From Hexactinellida sp. DTS-2022 (lineage: Eukaryota > Porifera > Hexactinellida), in NCBI GenBank assembly GCA_028753945.1, contig JAPNXP010000001.1, forward strand, positions 11,522,501-11,586,500: DNA of 64,000 bases. Direction: 5' to 3'. Positions 18,734 through 30,524 of the stretch are shown here, piece after piece. The notes under the pieces were generated by a model that was given only the letters and a program-made list of their open reading frames with translations, was not told the origin of the DNA and ran no database searches. The translations under genes were made by a program, and so were the position numbers. Each line of letters begins with the position of its first letter. Position 1 is the first letter of the stretch.

Positions 18734-21700
18734 ATGATCCGAGATTCTGCATTCCCCTTTCCATTTCCAGTCTCTCTCTCCTCTCTCCCCATAGCAATAT
18801 TGCTGTTGATATGCCTTGTAGTGTTCCTATTGTTCCTGAACAAGTTGTTTCCCATTTGTAAGAAGCACTCCCTCAACCTCGGACTCTACTATGAGGATAA
18901 CCTGTTTAACCAGGGAGTTATCTCTCTCGTTCCTGAGTTCTCCCGCAGCTACACGCCTCCCTGCTGGCTACGGAACAGGCTACTCTCCACTCTCATATTC
19001 GGGATGCGTGGAAGGTAGCTCTTGTTGCTTATACCAAGGTTGCAACTTGCAACCGAATATTTTAATATTCGGTATTTGGTTGGAAAGCGAATATATTCAT
19101 TGAGCAAGTCGGCAGTTGTACTACGTAATTTGGTTCAACAATGTTATTTTTTTTCTATACTTGGTATTAGAATTCTAGTATGCACTATTTATTTCATACG
19201 AATTCTATGTTCAGAATAGTGCTGTTTGGAAACTATTCAGTTAAGTGATTCAACTTATTAAAATATTGTACCAATTATTTAACTAACTACTTATAAGTAA
19301 GTTGTATTATTTAGGTTTGGCAGTATCCAGACTAATCCCGTGGCAGAGCGACATAGACTGGAGTTAGCAGATGGAACCCGCATATCAATCGATCTGTTCC
19401 TGGAGCCCACACGAGCGGACCCTCTCTGTGACAGCGTTATGCTGGTCATAGTGCCGGGCGTGTCTAACCACAGTAGAACTGATTACATTAGAGCCTACAT
19501 CGAGTATGCTTCCTCGCAAGGATTCAAAATAGCCTGTCTCAATCAACTTGGTGAGCGAACCTCATATCAGAAATTAATTTTGAAATCATTAAAAATATAA
19601 ACAATTGGTTAACGCAGCGATTCCAAATCTTTTTCAACCGTAGACCTCTATAGCAAATATTATACATTCTGTGTACAAATTTTGACATCTTGTGGATCCC
19701 CTATACTGTCATCAGTGGACCCCAGGTTGTGAACCACTTGATTAAAGGGACATAATAAATTATATCTGTTTATATATATTTTCATAGTTTGTTCAGTCAA
19801 TTTACTCGAAACAGCATTGCTTTAATATTACCTGTGTAGGCTCTGCTTGCGGTGATGAGCTTAACCCGGCAGTGCCTCGTGTGCACACGTACGCAGGTAC
19901 TGGCGATTTGTCAGCGATGATGAGTCACTTGAGAGAGAAGTATCCTCACATGAAGTATATAGCAGTGGGGTTCTCATTGGGAGGGAATGTGCTCCTTAAG
20001 TATCTAGGGGAGAGACCTGAAAGACAGGGCTACTTCCTATGCGCCCAGTCCTGGTGCCAGGGGTACGACGTCGGGTTATGTCTCCCTCACATGAACAGGG
20101 TCTGGAGCGGAGGTAGATTCTTCAACTTCCTTATAACCAGGAAGAAGAAAGCAGACGTCAGTAGCATGCTGAGTATTCTGTTTGGCGGGAAACCGAGTGG
20201 GACAGCTCAGCCATCAACCTCAACAGTAGAGATGTCGGAATATGACAAAACCCTTGTGGACGAATCCAAGCCCCTGATATGTGGTGCCCGGCTAGACACG
20301 GGAGAGAGTGTCCAGGTAGCAGAGAGCTCTACCCCGCCCCCGGAGCGGCCCCTCCCCATACAGACCTCAGAGACAGAGGGAGACCTGCCCAGCTGGGTAC
20401 CCACGTACGCATACCGGAAGGCCGGGAGAGAAGTCTCTGTGGAGGATCCGTCTAGAGACGTTAATGGGTACCTGATCGAGGGGTGGGAGCATGTGCCGCC
20501 TTTTGACATTAACGAGGTTTGTGTACAGCTTTATATCCTAACGAGCCCTTCGGTCTCGGTCGCTTTACGACAGATTCGTGCTACGTATTTCAAGTTAACG
20601 GCCGCATGCGGCCTTACTTTTCGCCCTTTTTACCATGGAGGATGTTATATACATCCCTTTAATAGTCAGGTCGCTTAACATCGATTTCGGGAAACGCTGG
20701 ACAAAAAGCACCAAATTTTTTATACGTAATCTTTATGACCCCAGCATCAAATTTTTCCGCGGCCCCACGACGAACGGATACATTTTCGATGTTATCTTGG
20801 ACTTTTAAAATTGCGGCTCTCTACTAAATCGCCGGTATTACCCCGAACGGCAACTTTCCAAAATCAACTCTGGTCTACTTTTAAAGACCAGATTCGTTGT
20901 CCACATGAAATTCCCCGTCGTTGAAGGGGTCACTTGCCCATAGTTTATCCCTAGCAACGCAATAATGTCTCAGGAATGTGACAACATTCCTTTCTCAAAA
21001 TTTGTCCTAAACCTATCGAGTGACCCCTTGTTCGACTCCCAACAGCTATCTGAGTCTAGTTATAAACATAGTGACACTCTAAATCGTTATCTGATGCTGT
21101 TTACGACAATTTCCTTTGTTATCATTACAGTATATTCTCTCTAATAGTCCACCAGTGGGTAAAAGGACCCAGGTGGACTATTAGAGAACATGGACCATAA
21201 AAGAATTTAGCCTTAAACAGAGGCGGAGCCAGGATTTTCAGGTAGGGGAGCTGAGGGGACCAGTTGGGATTTCAGGGGGGGCCACACTGTACAACATTGT
21301 TACTCTAGGGGGGGCCGGCCTCAAAAGAGGGGGGGGGCATGGCCCCCCTGGCCCACCTCTGGCGCCGCCACTGGCCTTAAGTAACATAAAATATAAGTAA
21401 TTACTAACATACGTTTTAGTTAAAGTATAGTAGAACTCGGTTAAGAGCCCTGGGAAACAAGAAAAGGTACGTACTAACTGAGGTACGTATTATCTGTATA
21501 CATAATCCACAAGTCGAAATACTGACTTGTTGATGGTATAAATACGATGTAGGGTATTCAAGTCTTTAATACTTAATACTTAACGATGAGATTAAACTAT
21601 TTAGTTTTGACCTACTGACTTAAACCAATTACTAACTGAGTTCTGTTAATAGTTTTCTAGAGTACGTACTAACCGATTTAAAATACAAGTATATATATTT

Positions 21701-23335
21701 ATTTACTTGGGAATAGAAATTGGTACGTCATATCTGAGTACGTATTAACTGAATCATTTATAGTGGATCAAATAGGAGGAAAAATCGGCTAATAGAGTAT
21801 GTAGTATCCGAAAGTACGTCTTAAGACTCGTAACCCTACTTCATGCAGCTGCAGGAACAGTAAATTTGCTTTCGATGATTTCGTGAGTGTGTAATTTGTA
21901 AAAAAATTTGATGCTGGGGTCATAAAGATTACGTATAAAAAATTTGGTGCTTTTGTCCAGCGTTTCCCGAAATCGATGTTAAGCGACCTGACTACTACCA
22001 TTTCCCATAGTTTTAACTTATTACAAATAATATTATAATACCCGTTGAAAGCTAGCTTCTAGGTTGATTTTGAATTATTATCAATTTGTTTACCTATTTT
22101 TGGTAAACAACAACAAATATTCATATTAGAAATCTGTGAATGCGAAATTCGTGTTCATTCATACTTGTTTACCTATAATACCCGTTGAAAGCTAGCTTCT
22201 AGGTTCATTTTGAATTTTCATCAATTTGTTTACCTATTTTGGTAAACAACAGCAAACAATATTCATATTAAGCATGTATCATAGCATTCTATACATAAGG
22301 CAATGGCACCACACTCAAATTTCTGGACCTGAGATTGGTTAGTATGTTCAAACTAAATATTTGCAATGCAATTATTTGCATGCTTTTTTGCAGCATGCTG
22401 TGCTTTTATCACGGCATACTTGCATTATGCGCTAAATGTGTATAACCATTTGAATGTATATTACATTAATCACATTTGTCGGAAAATTGGTTGGAGATAG
22501 AGCATCGAAATATATTATCAATGAATAGGAAGTTGAGGAACGGCTATCAATTGAATCCATTGACTAAGTTGTAACTATATTCCTTCTCGAGATATGTCCT
22601 CCAGCATTTAAATTACGTTTACAAGGAAACAGAGCAATGTAGTAACATTCCACATTTGATTATGAGATATTTTATGTAAACTGAATAATTGCATCGCATA
22701 TATTTAGTTGAATATACTAACCAACACCTGTCCAGAAAATTGAGTGCCATTGCCTTATGTATGGAATGCTATGGCAGCTATGCATGTATCAAAATCAGCA
22801 TACTTGTTTACCTATTATAACATTTGGAAGTTAATTTATATCTTAATTATAAATGCGCTTTCAATTTCCCCCTTAATAGAATCCGGACAAAAAAAACAGA
22901 CAACGATCGAGTTTAAATAATAAAGATATAGAGAGTGCATTAATTCAGTAATTGTAGTTTAACAGAGTGACGGGCATCGAATCAATGGATGCTAGCTTCA
23001 ACCGAGCATTCCTCGGGTTCCACACAACAGAGGACTTCTACCGCTGGTCTGCCTCACTGCACGTGATGGACCAGATTAGGGACTTTCCAATGCTCCTAGT
23101 CAACGCAAGAGATGACCCGATGATACCTGGGCGTGTTGCACAGGATATACTGGATAACTACAGTAGGGTGAATAGGAATGCAATAGGAGTAATACCTCAA
23201 CACGGTGGACATCTGGGATTCTATGAAGGGTCTTGTTTTGCTATAAATCGTGTTTCTTGGGTGGATAGAGTATCCATTCTCCACGCGCGGAGTGTAGTAC
23301 ATATGAGGTCTGGAGATTATACGGATAAAGTGTAA
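18734..23335 (+). CDS. Alpha/beta hydrolase, ABHD1/3 (EMB8/YheT)-like, copy 2
   Basis: Four exons, 18734-19014, 19315-19550, 19840-20516 and 22958-23335, all with GT-AG borders, join in frame to about 523 residues. Residues about 14-37 are a transmembrane anchor. The nucleophile elbow GFSLGG has its Ser near 218, the acid lies in NARDDP, and the His is in GGHLGF. A Ser/Pro/Glu-rich insertion of about 90 residues follows the core strand region in exon 3 and ends at GYLIEGWEHVPPF. Family members act on phospholipids or other esters at ER or membrane surfaces; the substrate is not readable. Intron 3 is 2.4 kb and made almost wholly of nested repeats (R1 split by R3 and R2). It is the second member of the tandem family. 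Confidence 0.85.
21222..21375. mobile_element. hAT-like MITE (CAGTGGCGGCGCCAG ends)
   Basis: Ends CAGAGGCGGAGCCAGGATTT and TGGCGCCGCCACTGG flank a G/C-run interior (GGGGGGGCC, GGCCCCCC). A second copy is at 61909-62038. Ends of this kind are common in hAT-type elements of many animals; assignment is by the end sequence only. Confidence 0.65.
21428..21762. mobile_element. MITE of the CAGTCGAACTCGGTTAAGA family
   Basis: It shares ACTCGGTTAAGA, GGTACGTACTAACTGAGGTACG, CATAATCCACAAGTCGAAAT and TACGTACTAACCGA blocks with the intact copy at 24502-24832. It is nested inside R3. Confidence 0.7.
22274..22790. mobile_element. R2 element, copy inside R1
   Basis: Inverted ends of about 55 bases (CATAGCATTCTATACATAAG with its complement near 22750) enclose the relic of the GCATGC minisatellite and the CTTCTCGAGATATGTCCTCC block seen in the 14345 copy. 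It is inserted in R1, between ATTCATATTA and AATCAGCATACTTG. Confidence 0.65.
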
Positions 23336-23689
23336 AATATTCATGATTTCACTGCAAATTCACCGTTAGGAACTTAGGATGCTAGATAATTTTCAATTCA
23401 TGTTTTATCATCTTTTCATTATCTCGTTCAGTTGTATACTAGTTTAGTCTAGTTTGAAGTATAGCAAGTTTATTATATCAAGCTTTTAATTACATTTAAT
23501 ATCTATAAACAGTTTATTAAGAAATATACACCTGCTCCAGCTTTTTATACTCGGTTTATAGTTATTTACTAACATCCTAATGTACAACTCTTATTAACTA
23601 TTTTCGTAAGAGTATCAATTCTCTCTCTTCTCTCCCTCAGCTATACTGCTAGCTAGTATTGCAGTATCGCTACTCTTTCTCAGGAACTA

Positions 23690-23909
23690 CCGTATTTCCC
23701 CGAATAAGTGCCGGGTCAATAAAAGTGACTTGGTATGAAAAATTTACACATATTATTTAATCACTGGAGTGTAATTCCATTGATTTTGGCAACTTCAGTG
23801 CGAACCATTTGAACCGACATAAATATTATATTCCGGATTTTTTTTTAATTCAGGACAATTTTGGTCCACGAAAACTATTAGTGCCGGGCGCTTATTCGAA
23901 GCAATACGG
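23690..23909. mobile_element. TA-flanked MITE inserted in ABHD exon 1
   Basis: Ends CCGTATTTCCCCGAATAAG and CTTATTCGAAGCAATACGG are flanked by a TA duplication. Copy 4 of the gene shows the empty site (AACTATTTATTTCC versus AACTA[insert]TATTTGTATTTC). The interior has GTGCCGGG as a second inverted block. Confidence 0.85.
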
Positions 23910-24501
23910 TATTTGTATTTCTAAATTAGTACGTCAATATGACTCTCTACTATGCGGATAATCAACAGAATCGGGAGAGAGTAGCCCTACTTCCTCAACT
24001 CGGACTGTATCACAATCCTCAGTTACTGGTCCGAAGTAGCGTTGTCACTACAATCATTTTTGGGGCGATTGGAAGGTAAAGTTTATTTGTTTCTACTTCA
24101 TGAAATTCCTGGTATCAGTAACAAGTGAAGCCCGCCATGCATATGATGGATGCAACAGTTTTATGCAATTTATTACGTTTTACGTGCACATGTTGTGGAT
24201 ATCTCAACATGTACGCTGCATGAAACATCCAATAGACACGATTCAACAATGTTGCATCGTGTATGGCAGGCTTGGGATTGCATGTCACAATTAATTTTTT
24301 CGTTTGTAGTTGCTTAATACCTTACTAATTTATTTAATTTATTGCCATCAGTTGAAATCTCGAAAAGCTGACTATCACCTGTACTTATAATAACGAGATT
24401 CATAGTAGTTAACGCACAAATGAACATTTAATAGAACATCTGTAATTATATGTAGTAGATTATTAAAAGTATTGTATTCACGAGATTAAATGATATAAAT
24501 A

Positions 24502-24832
24502 CAGTCGAACTCGGTTAAGACGTACCACCTTGGGAGACAAGAAAAAGTACGTACTAACCGAGGTACGTCTTATCCGTATGCATAATCCACAAGTCGAAAT
24601 AATGACTTGTTCAATGATGTGAATCGATGTATGGTATACAAGTATATAACATACTTAACGATATGATTAAAGTATTTTAGTTGTCACCTACTCACTTAAA
24701 CCAAATAATACCTGAGTTCTGCTGATAGTTTTCTAGAGTACGTACTAACCGAATTAAAATACATACATTTTATTTAATTGGGAATATAAATTGGTACGTC
24801 TTATCCGAGTACGTACTAAGCGAGTTCCAGTG
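24502..24832. mobile_element. MITE of the CAGTCGAACTCGGTTAAGA family, intact copy
   Basis: Left end CAGTCGAACTCGGTTAAGAC, right end TACTAAGCGAGTTCCAGTG, TA on both sides. The interior carries repeated GTACGT motifs. A second copy is at 21428-21762. Confidence 0.8.
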
Positions 24833-24889
24833 TAGTTAGTATACTATAGAACGGTATATGTATTGATAGCAGAGAGTGCACAAGAAAAA

Positions 24890-25500
24890 TGACAGCTAAT
24901 GTACATTTGGGTAAAATTGAGCATGGCGATATTGAGAATTTTCTAGAACATGTCGACACATGTGTAATAGCAAACGATTGGGGAGAAGAGAAGAAACAGA
25001 GAAGAGGGAAATAATTTCGAAACTGTGAGGGATACACCATTAAATGCTTTTAGACCTGAGGATATTAGGTTCACATCATTGAGCAAGTCCCATGACAGGG
25101 GTATGCTTCCTTATGAGACTCCCCAACAGTATCTGTACGAGCTAAAGGACTTATTAAGGAAGGGTTTTCCAGACATGGATAATGTAGTGAGGGAATCATT
25201 GTTATTCGAACAATATATTCGAGGTTTACCAAAATCAATATACAAACAAATTAGAGGTACTCCGGAAATCAATACTTTATTAAGTTTATTAGAAGCAATG
25301 AGAGTAGCACAAGTGCTCGTCAGATTAGATTGTGAATTAGCACAGTAGAAGAAAAGGGTCTAGTTCCAGCGTCCGGAACGGAAATTAAATGAATCTTTTG
25401 GATGAAGCAACAATGTTCATAGAAATTGGTCAACTGAGGAAAGGATGTTGATTAAGTTGGGAGCAATTGTAGGAATCCGCATTTAAAGAATTAAAAAATG
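24890..25500 (+). pseudogene. Relic of a Gypsy-type gag gene
   Basis: A translated stretch beginning MTANVHLGKIEHGDIENFL shifts frame after 25010, then continues as ETPQQYLYELKDLLRKGFPD and LLFEQYIRGLPKSIYKQIRG to about 25345. This order is typical of the capsid part of Ty3/Gypsy-like gag proteins. No protease, reverse transcriptase or LTRs are recognised nearby. It is an old, truncated fragment in intron 1 of ABHD copy 3. Confidence 0.6.
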
Positions 25501-26928
25501 AATTATCATCTTCGTCGGCAGGCACGTATCCACCGGGGGGTCTTCATGAGATTGGACTCAGAGACTGTCACATTTCACAGATAGCTAAATTAGACTGATA
25601 ATTACGCTATGATATAAATTTGCCCCCCCCCCCCACCCCCACTCATTCTAGCCTGGATCTGTCCTTGTTCGGTATTTAAAAAATTCGTTATATACGGATG
25701 ATTGTCCAAAGTAGTCAACGAATATCCGTTTCAATCTAATATTCGTCCAAACGAATTTTCGTTCAATCATTTCGAACGAATATTCGGATATTCGGTATAT
25801 TCGTTTCAGCCCTACAAAAAAGGACTCTTGGTACAGAAAAGGGCTCTCACTACAAAAAAGGGCTCTTGGTACATTTACCCAATTACTTTTTCCTTGTATT
25901 CAATTTACTATGTCATTTTCTTCACTCATATTCTGTTTGACTCTGATGTCTATTCACTTTTGTATTTTCCTTTTTCATTTTTTTATTTCATTTACATTAC
26001 AATTCCCCTGTGTCACAAAGCCCATTTTGATTAGGTTTCCTTCACTAATCGGAACAGAAATTTTTGAATTGAAACACCTTTGTTCGGATTAACGAGGATG
26101 TACTGTATTATAAAAACTTTCACGAGATTAAAAGATATAATTGTTAGTAGTACTGTAGAAACGTTATATTATTATTATTGTGTACAGATTTGGGAGAAGA
26201 CAACCTAACCCTGAAGGGAAGAGACAGAGAGTCCCCTTACCAGATGGAACTGAGTGCATATTCGACCTGTTCCTAGACCCAGTAGGGAAGGACCCTATTC
26301 TTGAGAACGTAATTATTGTTGTAGTGCCTGGGATGTTTAACCACAGTAATACTCACTATGTAAGGGCTTACATTGAGTACGCGTCTAGTCAGGGATTCAA
26401 AGTGGCCTGTTACAACGGCCCTGGTAAGCACTAGTAAGCCTTAGAGCATATTATTAGCAGTTTATATGGTTATGTATATAGTTATACTATTTACTGGAAG
26501 TTAGAATCAGGGCTGCTAAGGATGGGGCATAAGCTATTAATAATAGCGGTATGTGCACTTTTATTTGTCGGATTCTTGCTGATCAATAAAAATGTTAAAC
26601 ATAACCATTTATTAAGTTTTGTGTCCATTCTAATTTCTACCTAATAATGGCGTAATAGTGCAGCGGCACAACCATACAATTGTTCATTTTTTTGATAAAA
26701 GCACCAAAATTTGTACACATGTACTTTGATGTAGTGCGAACATTTTTGGATATTGAAGCAATTGAAAGAGTGTCTATATCGGCCATGACAGCTCGTCAAA
26801 GACTTTAACACGTTCGATAGTGTACGCCGGACTTGTTTCCCATAAAAACTTGTTCAAATTAAGTTATATCGTCTTTTTATTGTTGAATTCGGTTTCCAAG
26901 TAAAATTTCCGATAATTTGATATATCAC

Positions 26929-27166
26929 ATGACCATATTTGGAAGGATTTTTTTCCATAGCAACGCTGGCGCTGGAATGTACCAGGAATGTGTAAAAGAT
27001 TCCATTCTCCAAATGTGTCATTACCCAATCGAGTGACCCCTCTTTCGACTCCACTCAACAACCTGAGTATAAATATATACATACCGACCCTGTAAAACGT
27101 GATTTGATAAATTATTCGAGATTTATGGTAAATCACGGTCAAAAAAATCCTTCCAAATATGGTCAT
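26929..27166. mobile_element. MITE nested in the left inverted repeat
   Basis: Perfect inverted ends ATGACCATATTTGGAAGGAT and ATCCTTCCAAATATGGTCAT. The right inverted repeat of the host element runs uninterrupted through the same point (TTTGTCAAAACAGCGTGATATATC), which shows the empty site. The interior shares ATCGAGTGACCCCTC/TTCGACTCC with R3. Confidence 0.75.
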
Positions 27167-27330
27167 GTTGTTTTGACAAAAATGGTCCCCCTACAAAATT
27201 GGTCCCCCCGGACCATTTTTGTCAAATAACGATTCATTTTGACAAAAACAGTCCCCCCTACAAAATTGGTCCGGGGGGACCAATTTTGTCAAATATCCAT
27301 GGTTTGACAAAAATGGTCCCCCCTACGAAA
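27167..27330. repeat. Left sub-terminal GGTCC array
   Basis: Two to three units built from TTTGACAAAAATGGTCCCC and CCGGGGGGACCAATTTTGTC. Each unit is itself an inverted repeat centred on GGTCC/GGACC. It mirrors the array at 30525-30757. Confidence 0.8.
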
Positions 27331-27639
27331 TGGCTTCCTGACAACTATTTCGTTTCGAATTAGTTGTAGTTGCGACTAGACAACATATCAGGCAGTAAAT
27401 TTATTAAATCATTGATTTTTCTCCTTGTTCACATTACGAGTTCCGACTGTACATGTTCAAAAATTGGAGGCCCAGACGAAGTACACCGTCCAAGCTGATA
27501 AGGCCTCCCTCCAGGGATGTGCTAAAAGTAATATGTAGATGGAATTGTTATATATAATCAGTTTAATGTAGTTGATACCTTGCCTGCTCCCTCCAGGAGC
27601 TGCCTAATATCTTGTCCTATTACAGATTACCTATTACAA

Positions 27640-28440
27640 TTACAATTTCGAAATGTTACTTAGGACATAATAAATGCAATTAATCCGGCCTATAATTTTC
27701 ACAACTTTGTCCTTGACTTTGTGTAGTTTCGGCCTTTCCATGCCATCGTAAGAGTACCATCCATCATCGAGTTTTACCCTCATACAAAAATGTATCCCGA
27801 CATGGATAGTGAAGCCGATGAGTGTATAGTGTAACATTTCATCTCTGTGTGATATTGAAATTGAGTCTGTAATATCTATCACTTGAATTAAATCAGCAAG
27901 ATGCCCAACTTCAAAAATCATGATAGGCGATAGTTCAGTGAACCCTAATGACAATCTCTCGATATTGGCGCCAGGATCTCGACATTTTAAGCAGTTGAAA
28001 CTTGAATTAATTTTATTATCGAGAGAGGTTTGACAGTTGGAATTGAATGTTGTCAAGGATGTGAGATTAAGCATCTTCTCAGACTCATAGAAACACGCCC
28101 AGCATTGAAATGTGATCCAGTAATTATCTGAGCATAGAGATAATTTTTTACACAAGAGTTCAACTATACGGCCTTCATAACCTATGAGATTGTAGTTGGA
28201 GTTTGCTAGAGGAATTTCCAGCATTTGAGCTATCCACACCCTTAGTTCATCAAACTGACGTGTCTGTATTAGAGAAAAGGTTTTCTGGAGTTGTAAATTA
28301 GGAGTATAGTGTATTTGGTCAAAACTATTAAAAATTGTTACTTTGTGTAAACTAAGCAAAGTAATGATATTGTCAACTGGACAGGTATTTACCAATTCAA
28401 TTCCATCACAATGTCGATATGTCCACCCCAAGTAACACAA
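27640..28440 (-). CDS. Transposon-borne USP-like cysteine protease
   Basis: 266 residues. The pattern fits a ubiquitin-specific-protease (papain-like) fold: Cys20 in NTCPVDNIITLL, two Cx2C pairs (113/116 and 150/153) as in the zinc-binding fingers of USPs, then HYTLIGFTIHVGIHF with the catalytic His near 217, followed by DGWYSYDG with an Asp near 232. It lies inside the integrase element, downstream of and on the same strand as the integrase, 83 bases apart in another frame. It could be a separate gene or the 3' exon of a spliced transcript. Protease domains are known passengers of several large DNA transposons; the role here (processing or removal of ubiquitin/SUMO) is inference. Confidence 0.65.
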   Translation of the reverse strand: MCYLGWTYRHCDGIELVNTCPVDNIITLLSLHKVTIFNSFDQIHYTPNLQLQKTFSLIQTRQFDELRVWIAQMLEIPLANSNYNLIGYEGRIVELLCKKLSLCSDNYWITFQCWACFYESEKMLNLTSLTTFNSNCQTSLDNKINSSFNCLKCRDPGANIERLSLGFTELSPIMIFEVGHLADLIQVIDITDSISISHRDEMLHYTLIGFTIHVGIHFCMRVKLDDGWYSYDGMERPKLHKVKDKVVKIIGRINCIYYVLSNISKL

Positions 28441-28522
28441 GAGTCCTCCATAGAAACTTCTGAAGCTATAGGATTGTTCAATACAGTTGGATGATTATCT
28501 GGTGAGTGTATCAGTAGCTCGC

Positions 28523-30286
28523 TCAATACTGGATGCAGTACTTTTGTAGAATAATCCACACTTTTTGTTTCCAGTGTTTAGAAAATTCGAAATCGTCGTC
28601 AGTAGAGTGGTAAAAGGGCAATTTGATCCTGTGTGCATCTAAGTACCATTGACATAATATCTCAACCATCTCCTGACTTGTATCTAATTCCATTAATCTC
28701 ATTTCCGGAAATTCAGTTGGTGGAAAATGCTCATGTCGCCAGTCGAATAGTTCACGGAAAGACAGGTCCAATCTTTTATCAAGTTCGTGATGGAATTTTG
28801 ATAGTGGAGTCTTTGTTATTATGGAATCTATTATTTGACATTTCTTTGAGTTAAGAAACTCGAATACTTCTTCGCTTGTCTTTCTTGTGACGTTGGTCTG
28901 AAAAATCGATTCTTCGACACCACTAAAAGGAGACGATGCTATGTTGATATTTTCATCGAAAGAATCATCTTCAGTTAGGGAATTCAAACGCTGGAATTTG
29001 CTAGGTGGAGTTTCTGTAACACTGTTTGATCTCTTCAGAAGTTTTACTTTTGATCGTTTTATACGTTGGATAGATTCATTTCGAAGGATCTGAACCGTAG
29101 CACGATTCACTTTTGTAATTGGATAAGGACCGACCCATTTATCTTGTAGCTTCCCTCCTTTCTTGCGCTTGCTTCGATTAATATTTTCGATCAGAACATC
29201 ATCTCCCTTTTCAAGTTGACTAAAAGCGACCGGGTTTAATCTCTTATCGTATTGCTTTTTAATAAGTGTTTGTGAATGAGTAAGATGTTCTCCGGCTATT
29301 TTGCTATTAGACTCTTGGGCCTCTTGTACGTAATCAATCAATTCTTCAAACTGCTCATCTCCAGACCACTCAGCTAAAGGTGTGTCTTCTGGATACTGAT
29401 GAGTTAAATTTTTCGCTTGGAGAGGAAGCCGAGGTTTTCGTGAACCATGCATGAGCTCAAAAGCCGAAAAAGATGTAGTAGCTCTTGGCCTGATATTGAT
29501 TGAGAATGTTATCTCTTCAAGGAAATTTGACCAGTTTTCGTTTTTTTCGTCCAAAGATTTGACGAGAGATCCTTTAATAGTCTTGTGACTCGCCTCGACT
29601 AACCCGTTTGTTTGAGGATGGTAGGGAGTGGAGAAGATAAGCTTACAATTATAAGCTTCATGCAAAGATTTGGATATTATATTCGTAAATTCACGCCCGT
29701 TATCGCTAATGATTTGGACTGGTGACCCTTGTCTACAATATATCGAGTGTATACCTCTGGCTACTTCAGCAGCTTCTTTCGAGCGTAATGCACGGGTTTC
29801 AATCCATCTTGTAAAGTGATCTATCATTGTCAAGATGTATCTGTAACCATTAGAATCGATGAGTGGTCCAGTTAAGTCCATGCCGACACGATACCAAACT
29901 TTGGTGATTATAGGTAGAGGTTTTAAGGGATTAATTGGCGCTTTCAAACTTGGTTGATTCTTCTGACAGCGTATACATGTATTAATATACGTTTCAATGT
30001 ATCTGTACATGCTTGGCCAATAGTACCGATCTTTTGATATTTTATAAGAATATCTAGGACATTGGGGTCCAGAGTTATCGTGGATTTCTTTGAGGATGTC
30101 TTCCAACTCACTGTCTCTTATTACTAATAAACGATTCCCCTGGGAAGGTCGAATCAATTTACCAGATTCAAGCCCGTAATTAGCAGCCTTTTTACGAATC
30201 ATCCTCTTCTGGTCCTTTGTAGAGGGAACAGGGTATGATTTTAAGCTGATGTAGTTGGAGATAGCTTCATATTCTGGAGAATTCAT
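28523..30286 (-). CDS. DDE integrase/transposase (H2C2 + rve + GPY/F), Ginger/Gypsy type
   Basis: 587 residues, uninterrupted. Residues about 60-110 are the zinc-binding N-terminal domain (EIHDNSG.., YYWPSM, CIRCQ); the second His of the usual HHCC set is not obvious (a Cys at 76 is the nearest). The catalytic core has D137 (GMDLTGPL), D195 (IISDNGREF) and E231 (NGLVEASHKT), a D-x35-E spacing. A GPY/F module follows at about 390-430 (DKWVGPYPITKVN). The C-terminal 160 residues are acidic with no known domain. The intact frame suggests recent activity. It is flanked by long inverted repeats rather than LTRs, which separates it from a retrotransposon. Confidence 0.85.
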   Translation of the reverse strand: MNSPEYEAISNYISLKSYPVPSTKDQKRMIRKKAANYGLESGKLIRPSQGNRLLVIRDSELEDILKEIHDNSGPQCPRYSYKISKDRYYWPSMYRYIETYINTCIRCQKNQPSLKAPINPLKPLPIITKVWYRVGMDLTGPLIDSNGYRYILTMIDHFTRWIETRALRSKEAAEVARGIHSIYCRQGSPVQIISDNGREFTNIISKSLHEAYNCKLIFSTPYHPQTNGLVEASHKTIKGSLVKSLDEKNENWSNFLEEITFSINIRPRATTSFSAFELMHGSRKPRLPLQAKNLTHQYPEDTPLAEWSGDEQFEELIDYVQEAQESNSKIAGEHLTHSQTLIKKQYDKRLNPVAFSQLEKGDDVLIENINRSKRKKGGKLQDKWVGPYPITKVNRATVQILRNESIQRIKRSKVKLLKRSNSVTETPPSKFQRLNSLTEDDSFDENINIASSPFSGVEESIFQTNVTRKTSEEVFEFLNSKKCQIIDSIITKTPLSKFHHELDKRLDLSFRELFDWRHEHFPPTEFPEMRLMELDTSQEMVEILCQWYLDAHRIKLPFYHSTDDDFEFSKHWKQKVWIILQKYCIQY

Positions 30287-30524
30287 TAGGAATGAACGTT
30301 AAAGTAGGAAAGTTCTCTTCGAGCTAACAAATTTTAGTAGAAAATCAATTTTTGTTAATTAAAGTATATCAAATCAATCTTACAAAATTGGACGCATAGA
30401 ACGTTACGTAAGTTACCGCTCACAAGGGAGGGGTGGCTGGAAAACTCCGACAGCTAATGTAAATAGATAGGCAGAAACACAGGAGGTGTTAAAAAAACCG
30501 AAACTTGGCTTTAAATAATGTTTG

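Larger units (their letters stand above)
20663..21994. mobile_element. Non-autonomous element R3, long inverted repeats
   Basis: The ends are TAGTCAGGTCGCTTAACATC and its complement, with inverted similarity for about 100 bases including GGACAAAAAGCACCAAATTT. The AAAAGCACCAAA block is shared with the ends of the integrase element at 26679-31004. An internal block (ATCGAGTGACCCC..TTCGACTCC, about 21020-21045) is shared with the MITE nested in that element. It carries two younger insertions (21222-21375 and 21428-21762) and no coding capacity. Confidence 0.7.
20535..22957. repeat. Nested repeat block filling intron 3 of ABHD copy 2
   Basis: R1 starts at 20535 and is interrupted after ACATCCCTTT (20660) by element R3. 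It resumes at about 21995 (CTACCATTTCCC), runs with a partial internal duplication (two copies of the GAAAGCTAGCTTCTAGGTT block at 22047 and 22188), is interrupted again at about 22270 by R2, and ends at about 22935 just before the exon 4 acceptor. The R1 copy at 37195-37495 shows both empty sites (CCCTTTCTACCATTTTCG and ATTCATATTATAAAATTG). Confidence 0.75.

Noticed and set aside
25702-26034. 110-codon Phe/Tyr-rich frame
   Set aside because: It is AT-rich, low complexity, inside an intron, overlaps repeated GGGCTCTTGGTAC units and has no homology.
28523-30286. Integrase ORF as part of an LTR retrotransposon
   Set aside because: No reverse transcriptase, RNase H, gag or LTRs flank it; long inverted repeats do. 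The gag relic at 24890 is 1.8 kb outside the element and on the other strand.
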